32,921 nucleotides of DNA, from assembly GCF_902464545.1 (NCBI RefSeq), contig NZ_CABQJR010000027.1:1-32921 (forward strand). Direction: 5' to 3'. The notes under the pieces are model-generated. The model had not been told where the DNA came from, made no database searches, and saw nothing but the letters and a program-made list of their open reading frames with translations. Source of the stretch: an uncultured Senegalimassilia sp. GTDB taxonomy: Bacteria > Actinomycetota > Coriobacteriia > Coriobacteriales > Eggerthellaceae. A program made the translations under genes and the position numbers. Below, one piece after another: positions 1-5,901 of the stretch. Each line of letters begins with the position of its first letter. The first letter of the stretch is position 1.

Positions 1-423
1 TTGCTGTTCTCGAAAACCTACGGTTTAGCCCTTGACTTCATATAGCTGGTCTCCTTTGTGGGATGCAGCGGTTTTCGCAAGCGGCGGCGATGGTCTCGCG
101 CCGTGACGACGCGGACGGGTTATCCACGCGTGCGAGCCCGGCAAGTTGGCACGATAAACGCCTGGGGGAGGCCCCCCAGCAAGTGAGCATTGTAGCCGTA
201 AGGGCATCTGCTGCATCCGGCAAGGCAAGGGGGAAGGCCGTGAAACTCCTTTTTGCGCAGGGGACCGGTATCGCGGCGGCCCTTGGTGCGACCGCCGAGG
301 CGCGTAAGGTATCGTTTCGGCTTCAACTTCGCGCTTGAGGTCGCCTGCGCGGCCGGGCGTGTTGCATTATAGGTATGTAGGGGCTTGCCGAATGTGCGAG
401 CATGTGAAGAAGGGGAGGCTGAC
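1..423. other. Left-edge region without a convincing gene
   Basis: No open frame here has both a ribosome-binding site and protein-like composition. On the minus strand, AAGGAG (complement of 51-56) lies 9 nt before an ATG at 41-39, but that frame closes after seven codons (MKSRAKP, stop at 20-18). It could be a leader peptide or uORF of a leftward gene outside the window. A GC-rich hairpin with a 7-bp stem lies at 162-179 (CTGGGGG/CCCCCAG). A minus-strand TACAAT is also present at about 194-199. On the plus strand, CATTAT (365-370) could be a -10 for the phasin gene, but no -35 sits at proper distance. I tested the region by eye for RNase P RNA, tmRNA, SRP RNA and a cobalamin riboswitch and found none. 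Confidence 0.4.
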
Positions 424-786
424 ATGGCAACGATCGGCGATGGTTTCAAGGACATCTTCCTGGCTGGCGTGGGGGCTATGGCCATCACGGGCGAGAAGGC
501 CACAGATCTGGTGAGCACGCTTATCGCGAAGGGCGAGCTTACCGTCGAGCAGGGCAAGCAGATCAACACCGAGCTTGCGCACAAGGCGGCCAACGCCGCG
601 CAGTCCGCGCGCTTCGATGCGCTTGAGGCGCGCATGTCGATCATGACCCCCGAGGAGCGCGAGGCCTTCGCCGCGAAGGCGGCCGAGATCGCGGCGCGCC
701 CGGCGGCGCAGCCTGTGCAGGAGCAGCAGCAAGCCGAGGACTCCCAAGAGCCTTCCGAGCAGGCCGAAGCGTCCGCCGAGCAATAG
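424..786 (+). CDS. Phasin-family small helical protein
   Basis: 120 residues. The N-terminal half (residues 1-55, MATIGDGFKDIFLAGVGAM then a K/E-rich helix with TVEQGKQ) matches the pattern of small phasin-family proteins (polyhydroxyalkanoate granule-associated type) that often sit beside ABC1 kinases in Gram-positive bacteria. The middle is an amphipathic helix (about 50-90), and the last 30 residues are a disordered A/E/Q/P-rich tail. The start at 424 was chosen because GAAGGGGAGG lies just upstream; a frame-extended start at 385 lacks a site. The gene ends 15 nt before the kinase gene, so the two are very probably co-transcribed. Nothing here shows storage granules. The protein may instead be a membrane or coiled-coil partner of the kinase. 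Confidence 0.75.
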   Translation: MATIGDGFKDIFLAGVGAMAITGEKATDLVSTLIAKGELTVEQGKQINTELAHKAANAAQSARFDALEARMSIMTPEEREAFAAKAAEIAARPAAQPVQEQQQAEDSQEPSEQAEASAEQ

Positions 787-801
787 GGGTCGCGTGCTTC
801 C

Positions 802-2457
802 ATGGCCGACAACACGCTGTTGAAGTACTTCTTCTCGTCGGGTTCCGAGGTGGACCCCGAGGGGCAGTTCAACCTTACGCGCAAATCGCGCACGCAAAGG
901 CTGCGCGAGATATACACCATCATGCAGAAGCATCACTTCACGAAGGGGTTCACGCCCGAATCCTTCCGCAGCATGCTGGAGGGTTTGGGCCCCAGCTTCG
1001 TGAAGATCGGGCAGACGCTTTCCACCCGCTCGGAGATCTTGCCCAAGGCTTATTGCGATGAGCTGAAGAAGCTGCAGGCAAGGTCGAAGCCGCTTCCGTT
1101 CGATGAGATGCTTGCGGCCATGGACTCTATCTACGGTGACGAACGCGAAAAGATCTTCGCCGAGATCGATCCCAAGCCGCTCGGAAGCGCTTCCTTGGCG
1201 CAGGTGCACAAGGCGCGTCTTGCCGACGGCAGCGTGGTGGCGGTGAAGATCCAGCGGCCAGGCGTGCGCGCCACCATGGCGCAGGATATCGACATCATGC
1301 GTATCGTGGCTCGGCAGGCGTCGCGGTTCATCAAAGACGGGCAGATGCTCGACTTGCGCGATGTGGTCGAGGAACTGTGGGCAACGTTTCTCGAGGAAAC
1401 GGATTTCAAGCGCGAAGCGGCCAACTTGCAGGAGTTCGCGCTGCTGAACAAGGATGTGGCCTTCATCGCGTGTCCGAAGGTGTATCCGGAGCTGTGCCGC
1501 GAGAACATCCTGGTCATGGAGTACGTCGACGGCATCCCCATCGACGATTTCGAGAAGCTGAGCGCTGCAGGATACGACTTGCAGGAGATCGGCGAGAAGA
1601 TCCTGGATAACTATGCCACACAGGTGTTGGATTTCGGCTTTTTCCATGCCGATCCGCATCCGGGCAACATGCTGGTGCGCGACGGGAAGATCGTCTACAT
1701 CGACCTTGGCATGATGGGCCGCCTGTCCCCGCGTGACCGCGCGGGGTTCGGCTCCATCATCAAGGCGGTGGGCATGCAAAGCGCCTCGGAGCTCAAAGAT
1801 GCGCTGTTGGCGTTCGCCATCCAACGTGACAACAACGCCATCGACCATACGCGTTTCCTGGCAGACCTGGATCTGCTGCTGAAAGACTACGGTTCGTGCG
1901 ATGTCAGCGCCATCGACGTCGGTCAGCTGCTTTCGGATATCCTGAACCTTACGCGTCAATGCAAGGTCACGCTGCCGCCGTCCATCACCAGCGTGTCACG
2001 TGGCATCGTCACCCTTGAGGGCACCGTCATGCCGCTCATCCCCAATGAGAACATGGTGTCCATCATCAACGCGCATATCCAGCGCACGAAGGACATGAAG
2101 GCCGAGATGATAAGCGCTATGCAGGAGCTGGCGCTGGCGTTGCGCGCTGCAGGCTCGGGTACGCTGGACACGGCGAAATATGCAGGTCAGGCGCTGCATA
2201 TGCTCACGCGTGGGCAGATGAAGGTGAACATGGAGGTTCTGGGCTCCGAGGCGCCCATGCGCAGCCTTTCGATCATCATCAACAGACTGTCGCTGGGCAT
2301 CATAGTGGCAGGCCTGTTCATCGGCTCGTCCATGGTGGCCCTGTCCACTATGGAACCGCGCGTTCTCGGGGTTCCCGTGCTGTCCTTCTTCGGATACCTG
2401 GGCGCGTTGGTTCTGTCTATCTGGGTGGTCACGGATATCTTGAGAAAGCGAAGATAA
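802..2457 (+). CDS. ABC1/AarF/UbiB family atypical kinase
   Basis: 551 residues, the usual length for bacterial UbiB/ADCK proteins. Visible family marks are the KxGQ motif (K68-Q71, VKIGQT), the Ala-rich nucleotide loop replacement ASLAQV (130-135), the kinase lysine in VAVKIQRPG (K149), HADPHPGN (282-289) as catalytic loop, and the DLG metal motif (301-303). Two C-terminal hydrophobic helices (about 500-521 and 524-545) anchor it in the membrane, ending in a basic RKRR tail. In proteobacteria and mitochondria the family supports ubiquinone synthesis. In Gram-positives that use menaquinone the substrate is unknown, so the role here is inferred only as lipid/quinone-related ATPase or kinase. 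AGGGGT lies 11 nt before the ATG. It follows the phasin gene by 15 nt. Confidence 0.9.
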   Translation: MADNTLLKYFFSSGSEVDPEGQFNLTRKSRTQRLREIYTIMQKHHFTKGFTPESFRSMLEGLGPSFVKIGQTLSTRSEILPKAYCDELKKLQARSKPLPFDEMLAAMDSIYGDEREKIFAEIDPKPLGSASLAQVHKARLADGSVVAVKIQRPGVRATMAQDIDIMRIVARQASRFIKDGQMLDLRDVVEELWATFLEETDFKREAANLQEFALLNKDVAFIACPKVYPELCRENILVMEYVDGIPIDDFEKLSAAGYDLQEIGEKILDNYATQVLDFGFFHADPHPGNMLVRDGKIVYIDLGMMGRLSPRDRAGFGSIIKAVGMQSASELKDALLAFAIQRDNNAIDHTRFLADLDLLLKDYGSCDVSAIDVGQLLSDILNLTRQCKVTLPPSITSVSRGIVTLEGTVMPLIPNENMVSIINAHIQRTKDMKAEMISAMQELALALRAAGSGTLDTAKYAGQALHMLTRGQMKVNMEVLGSEAPMRSLSIIINRLSLGIIVAGLFIGSSMVALSTMEPRVLGVPVLSFFGYLGALVLSIWVVTDILRKRR

Positions 2458-2628
2458 TACCTGTTCGGTAAGGACTTGAGCGCGATGCGCGGCTTCTTTC
2501 GGCGTGCGCGTCGGGAAGCGTTGAGCGATAGGGCCGTTGGGAGGAGCTCCGCCGCGAAGACCGCTTTCCATTTTTGCTTGAGCAATATCGGGGAGCGCAT
2601 ATTCCGTAGAGGCATGGTTTCGCCTTAT

Positions 2629-2672
2629 AAGCCAGTGAAAAAGCGCCTTTTCAGGCGCTTTTTCACTGGCTT
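2629..2672. terminator. Bidirectional terminator, 20-bp perfect stem
   Basis: Arms at 2629-2648 and 2653-2672 are perfect reverse complements with a 4-nt TTTC loop. A-runs and T-runs lie inside the stem, so either strand gives a hairpin with U-rich 3' side. It lies between the kinase gene (+) and the convergent zinc-ribbon gene (-), as expected for a shared terminator. Confidence 0.85.
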
Positions 2673-2704
2673 CTCGGTTTCGCTTATCGGCAAAATGCCG
2701 CTTG

Positions 2705-3121
2705 TTACGATTTCATCTTCGTCTCCGTCTTGCACTTCGGGCACACCACGCGCATCGTGCCTTTTCCGCGGGGTACGGAAAGCTCCTGTCCGCAGTTCTT
2801 GCAGCGGAAGTACTTCGTGGTCTTGCGGTTGGACCATTTCTTCTTCCCAAGCTCGTAGCTACGGCGGGGCTTGGCGGACAAGCGCAGATAGCTCTGGTTT
2901 TCCTGACGGCGTTTCCCGATGTTCTTCGAGCAGGTGCGCCAAATGGCCAGCGCCATCGCCGCAAGCGCGACATAGGAAAGCCACCCGCAGTGCGGCAGGA
3001 TGGAAGCCAGCACGGCGATGATTCCCAGCGCTACCAGCGCGTTGCCAAGGTCGTCGTTGCCGTAGCGGCCCTGCATCCACACGGCGGTGCGTTGAGCTAA
3101 TCGTTGGAAGAGGTCTTTCAT
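2705..3121 (-). CDS. Two-TM membrane protein with C-terminal zinc ribbon
   Basis: 138 residues. Two adjacent hydrophobic helices (about 25-42 and 46-62) form a hairpin anchor, followed by a basic linker (65-105, rich in K/R). The C-terminus is a CxxC...CxxC zinc ribbon (C107, C110, C127, C130; CKNC and CPKC) of the rubredoxin-like fold. Membrane proteins of this layout are common, mostly uncharacterised, in Firmicutes and coriobacteria. I infer a structural or sensing role and assign no reaction. The Shine-Dalgarno site is weak (TTAGGC), and a long hairpin lies 29 nt upstream of the start, so expression may be low or structured. It ends at the shared terminator with the ABC1 kinase gene. Confidence 0.7.
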   Translation of the reverse strand: MKDLFQRLAQRTAVWMQGRYGNDDLGNALVALGIIAVLASILPHCGWLSYVALAAMALAIWRTCSKNIGKRRQENQSYLRLSAKPRRSYELGKKKWSNRKTTKYFRCKNCGQELSVPRGKGTMRVVCPKCKTETKMKS

Positions 3122-3149
3122 GAAATGCCTAACGTTTCGGTGATGCGGC

Positions 3150-3196
3150 GTATCGCGCCCCGCAAGGTGAGTTTGCCGCCTTGCGGGGCGCGATAC
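3150..3196. repeat. 18-bp perfect inverted repeat, 11-nt loop
   Basis: Arms 3150-3167 and 3179-3196 (GTATCGCGCCCCGCAAGG and its exact complement) flank an 11-nt spacer. It lies between the GNAT gene and the zinc-ribbon gene, both on the minus strand. There is no T-run after it on either strand, so it is not a classical intrinsic terminator. It could be an mRNA-stabilising hairpin, a dispersed palindromic element, or a leader structure for the zinc-ribbon gene. No second copy is present in this window. Confidence 0.6.
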
Positions 3197-3335
3197 CTAC
3201 TGTACTGTTCTTTGTTTATGGGCGGGATGCGCGCTGGCGGGCGTTACCTAACGGTTTCCCGCCCGTTGCGCAGCGGGCGGCGGGCAATATCGCGTGCAGG
3301 TCGGGTTGCGCTCGGCATACCCGAGCCGTCGCGCT
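3197..3335. other. Intergenic DNA with GC-rich hairpins after the GNAT gene
   Basis: No gene seen. On the minus strand, immediately downstream of the GNAT stop, are a 6-bp hairpin (about 3310-3327, GCTCGG/CCGAGC) and a GC-rich hairpin with arms of the CCGCCCG/CGGGCGG type around 3265-3290. The second is followed by GAAA on the transcript rather than U-residues, so termination here is uncertain. Confidence 0.35.
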
Positions 3336-3938
3336 TTATCGTAGGGACGAGTTCGCTCGATCCAAGATATCCTTCACCGCCTGCGGCTGCTGGTCGCATA
3401 GCAGCGGGAAGGGCACTGGGGAAGCGGGGTCGTCTTCGAAACGGTCGGTCAAGAACTTCACGTACCAGGTGACATCATGCCATTGACCGCTTTTGAAGCC
3501 GGCGTGGCGCTGATGCCCCATCACCTCGAAGCCAAGGCCTTCATGCAGGCGCTGGCTGGGGTCGTTCGGGCTGGTCACAATGCCGTACACCGCTTTGATT
3601 CCCTGCGCGGCGCATAGCTCGATGAGCGCGCGGTATAGCACGGCGCCCAGCCCATGGCCCTGCGCGGTGGGCGCAAGATATACGGAAAGCTCGGAGTTCC
3701 ATCGATAGGCGCCGCGCTCGCGCAGCTCGTGGGCATAAGCGTAGCCAACCACCTTGCCGTCAAACTCGGCAACCAGGTAGGGGTGGGAGGAAAGCACGCC
3801 GTCCGTGCGGGCCTGAAAGGCCTCGCGTGCGGGCACCTCCTCCTCGAACGTTATGGATGTGTCTATATAGGGCGCATAGATGCCCAAGATGGCGTCGGAG
3901 TCGGCGCTGGTTGCAAGGCGGATGACGGGAGTTGTCAT
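3336..3938 (-). CDS. GNAT N-acetyltransferase, phosphinothricin acetyltransferase-like
   Basis: 200 residues. The N-terminal part (IRLATSADSDAILGIYAPYI, then TSITFEEEVP at about 27-36) and the later WHDVTWYV (153-160) are typical of the phosphinothricin/methionine sulfoximine acetyltransferase branch of GNAT proteins. The acetyl-CoA loop is QGHGLG (93-98), and ELSVYL (83-88) carries a likely general-base Glu. The family usually ends near residue 170; the last 35 residues here are a non-conserved extension. The protein would acetylate a small amine, possibly an amino-acid analogue; the true substrate cannot be read from sequence. The start is set by AAGGAG 8 nt upstream, but that site is paired in a hairpin (see the 3944-3974 entry). 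It is convergent with nothing and diverges from pheST. Confidence 0.85.
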   Translation of the reverse strand: MTTPVIRLATSADSDAILGIYAPYIDTSITFEEEVPAREAFQARTDGVLSSHPYLVAEFDGKVVGYAYAHELRERGAYRWNSELSVYLAPTAQGHGLGAVLYRALIELCAAQGIKAVYGIVTSPNDPSQRLHEGLGFEVMGHQRHAGFKSGQWHDVTWYVKFLTDRFEDDPASPVPFPLLCDQQPQAVKDILDRANSSLR

Positions 3939-3943
3939 GAAAA

Positions 3944-3974
3944 GGGCTCCTTCTCGTGTTTCGATCAGGAGCCC
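3944..3974 (-). promoter_or_regulatory. Hairpin enclosing the GNAT ribosome-binding site
   Basis: The arms GGGCTCCT (3944-3951) and AGGAGCCC (3967-3974) are perfect complements with a 15-nt loop. On the minus-strand mRNA the downstream arm contains AGGAG, the Shine-Dalgarno site of the acetyltransferase gene, so folding would hide it. This is either a thermo- or ligand-responsive switch or merely a low-expression feature; the pairing itself is visible and its function is inferred. Confidence 0.5.
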
Positions 3975-4247
3975 ATGGTACTACTGCTTTGCGGGGGTTG
4001 CGTGATGGTCGAGCTGCCGCCCGATCCCTACGCTGGACTCTTCTCTGCCAAGATCAGCTCGATGCCGTCATCGGTCGATTCGTGATTCGGGCGTGCTTTG
4101 TCGGCGTGATGCAGCCGGATTGCGGGATATGCTGCGGCCTCGCCCGTTCCAACGCCGGATGGTCCTGGCTTGTTTCCACGAGGGCTATGTCTTCTTGCAT
4201 CGGGTGCGCGCGATATGGAAAACGCGACGAATCGCCGATGTTTGCGG
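3975..4247. other. Intergenic region without a supported gene
   Basis: This stretch separates the divergent GNAT gene and the pheST T-box transcript. Short open frames occur on both strands, but none has a ribosome-binding site. The minus-strand 71-codon frame at 4054-4269 looks partly protein-like but starts inside the T-box leader with no Shine-Dalgarno site. I see no RNA gene. Confidence 0.4.
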
Positions 4248-4253
4248 TATACT
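4248..4253 (+). promoter_or_regulatory. Likely -10 element of the pheST T-box transcript
   Basis: TATACT lies 17 nt before the first conserved T-box sequence, which places the transcription start near 4260. No good -35 hexamer is seen 16-18 nt upstream. Confidence 0.5.
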
Positions 4254-4259
4254 CCGTAA

Positions 4260-4560
4260 GCACATGCATAGACGAAGACAGCGGCGCGCATCATCGCGGT
4301 CGGCAGAGACGGGTCTCATCGGCTGAAAGGACCCGGGCGGCAAGCGCGTCGATTCCCTTCCGAGCATCAGGGCTGAAAGCGGGGCGCGGCAAGCGCGGAC
4401 GTTTTAGTAGGCCATGGCGGGCGCCCTCCGTTATCGGGGCGAATGAAGCGGGCGGTTCGTGCAGATGCGCGTCCGTCAACCAAGGTGGTACCGCGAGAGC
4501 CTTCTCTCGTCCTTGGACTGGGTAAATCCCAGGCCAAAGGCGAAGAGGGCTCTTTTTTAT
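4260..4560 (+). ncRNA. T-box riboswitch (tRNA-Phe responsive) upstream of pheS
   Basis: The hallmark T-box sequence AAGGTGGTACCGCG lies at 4482-4495. Its UGGU bulge would pair with an ACCA acceptor end, which agrees with the A73 discriminator of tRNA-Phe. Stem I begins with the GA/K-turn type motif AGACGAAGACAG (about 4270-4281). The apical part carries AGAGA and GGCTGAAAG segments, as in other T-boxes. A Phe codon TTC occurs in the expected 3' side of Stem I (4353-4355 or 4358-4360), so one is the likely specifier. The leader ends in an intrinsic terminator (4496-4558) that would be replaced by the antiterminator when uncharged tRNA-Phe binds. The start of pheS follows 46 nt later, so the switch controls Phe-tRNA synthetase supply. 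Confidence 0.92.
4496..4558 (+). terminator. T-box regulated terminator
   Basis: The left arm (4496-4516, from AGAGCC to CCTTGG) pairs with the right arm (4534-4553, from CCAAAGG to GGGCTCT) with a few bulges, followed by TTTTTT (4553-4558). The left arm begins immediately after the T-box bulge, giving the mutually exclusive antiterminator/terminator layout. Confidence 0.85.
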
Positions 4561-4606
4561 TGGCCGCATACGGCGGCCATCGGCAAATGTGGAAAGGATC
4601 GGACAC

Positions 4607-5689
4607 ATGGCAATCGTGGACGAGCTGTCGGCGTTGCGCACGAGCACGTTGGCCGCCATCGAGCAGGCTGCGGACACTTCCGCGCTCGAGGAGGTGCGCG
4701 TGGCGGTGCTGGGCAAGGCCGGCACGCTGACGGGCTACCTGCGCGGCATGGGCCAGGTGGCGAAGGAGGAGCGCGCCGCCGTGGGCAAAGCGGTGAACGA
4801 GGTGCGCGGCGCCGTGGAGGCGGCGCTCGAGGAGCGCAAGCGTGCGCTTGCCGCCAAGGAGCTCGAGGCTGCCATCGACGCGGCGGCTGTCGACGTCACG
4901 CTGCCGGGCCGCGGCCAGCAGGTGGGCACGCGCCATCTCATCAACGCCATCACCGACCAGATCTCCGAGATCTTCCTGGGCTTGGGCTATACCGTTGCCC
5001 AAGGTCCCGAGGTGGAAACCGACTACTATAACTTCGAGGCGCTCAATGCCCCGGCCGACCATCCCAGCCGCAGCATGCAGGACACCTTCTACGTGGTCGA
5101 CCGATCCGGCGAGGAGTCCGCGGTGCGCGGCGAGTCCAAGGTGCTGTTGCGCACGCAGACCTCCGGCGTGCAGGTGCACGTCATGGAGCAGCAGAAGCCG
5201 CCCATCTACATCATCGCTCCGGGCAAGGTGTATCGCCGCGACGTGGCCGACCCCAGCCATTTGCCGCAGTTCACGCAGATCGAGGGTCTGGTCGTCGACA
5301 AGGGCATCTCGTTCGGCGACCTGAAGGGCACGCTGGACTACTTCTGCAAGCAGATGTTCGGCCCCGATCGCAAGACGCGCTTCCGCGCCCACTACTTCCC
5401 GTTCACCGAGCCGTCCGCTGAGGCCGACGTCAGCTGCGGCGTGTGCGGCGGCACGGGTCATCTGCACGACGGCGAGCGCTGCCGCATGTGCAAGGGCACG
5501 GGCTGGCTGGAGATCTTGGGCTGCGGCATGGTCGACCCCAACGTGCTCAGCATGTCGGGCATCGACCCGGAGGAGTATTCGGGCTTCGCGTTCGGCGTGG
5601 GCGTCGAGCGCGTTGCGTGCTTGAAGTACAACGTCCCCGACCTGCGCATGCTGCTTGAGGGCGATATGCGCTTCCTTCGCCAGTTCTAG
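4607..5689 (+). CDS. pheS: Phenylalanine--tRNA ligase alpha subunit
   Basis: 360 residues, usual length. It is the catalytic subunit of the alpha2beta2 enzyme that charges tRNA-Phe in the cytoplasm. The order is an N-terminal coiled-coil tRNA-binding arm (about 1-100), then the class II core: motif 2 region with RTQTSGVQVHVME and FTQIEGLVVDK, and motif 3 GFAFGVGVERVACLKY, ending DMRFLRQF. Before GWLEILGCGMV there is a CxxCxGxG pair (SCGVCGGTG then CRMCKGTG) spaced by HLHDGER, a zinc-ribbon-like insert seen in many Gram-positive PheS proteins, slightly longer here. The start at 4607 follows AAAGGA with good spacing; a GTG at 4589 in the same frame would add six residues and is less likely. Controlled by the T-box upstream. 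Confidence 0.97.
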   Translation: MAIVDELSALRTSTLAAIEQAADTSALEEVRVAVLGKAGTLTGYLRGMGQVAKEERAAVGKAVNEVRGAVEAALEERKRALAAKELEAAIDAAAVDVTLPGRGQQVGTRHLINAITDQISEIFLGLGYTVAQGPEVETDYYNFEALNAPADHPSRSMQDTFYVVDRSGEESAVRGESKVLLRTQTSGVQVHVMEQQKPPIYIIAPGKVYRRDVADPSHLPQFTQIEGLVVDKGISFGDLKGTLDYFCKQMFGPDRKTRFRAHYFPFTEPSAEADVSCGVCGGTGHLHDGERCRMCKGTGWLEILGCGMVDPNVLSMSGIDPEEYSGFAFGVGVERVACLKYNVPDLRMLLEGDMRFLRQF

Positions 5690-5901
5690 CCCCTTTTGCT
5701 CGACGGCGGCGAAGTCGCTCGACGGCGCGGATCGGCGGAACCTAGCTTGGGTTTTCCGCTTTCGGCGCACGGGCGATGGCCGTGCTCGGCCGATCGGATG
5801 CGGTCGATGCGGCGCGCTTCGCCATCTGGGCCGATTCCGGCAAGCTCGGCCGTCCCACTGATTTTCGTCGGCCTTGGCCGATGTCATAGAAAGAGAATGT
5901 C
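5690..5901 (+). other. 212-bp non-coding gap inside pheST
   Basis: pheS and pheT are normally a few bases apart. Here 212 bp separate them with no supported gene. GCTCGACGGCG occurs twice (5698-5708 and 5717-5727), and GGCCG-type words recur (about 5785, 5840, 5862 and 5875). No T-run terminator is seen, so read-through from the T-box transcript is plausible. The pheT ribosome-binding site at its end is weak (AGAAAGAG). Confidence 0.5.

Noticed and set aside
121..300. Possible structured RNA (RNase P, SRP, tmRNA or cobalamin riboswitch)
   Set aside because: A few words such as GGCACG.TAAAC and CAAGTGAGCATTG recall RNase P RNA, but the universal conserved parts are absent.
367..1959. 530-codon open frame antisense to the ABC1 kinase gene
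   Set aside because: High GC at third positions opens the opposite frame. It has no ribosome-binding site, its composition is rich in His/Arg/Leu, and the kinase motifs on the plus strand are unmistakable.
4054..4269. Minus-strand 71-codon frame before the T-box, partly protein-like
   Set aside because: There is no Shine-Dalgarno site, and the start codon falls inside the opposite-strand T-box leader. A neighbouring frame continues similar-looking residues, which could mean a decayed gene, but this is too weak to call.
4367..5887. 506-codon minus-strand frame across the T-box and pheS
   Set aside because: It is a shadow of pheS with an Ala/His/Arg-rich composition and covers a well-supported T-box leader.
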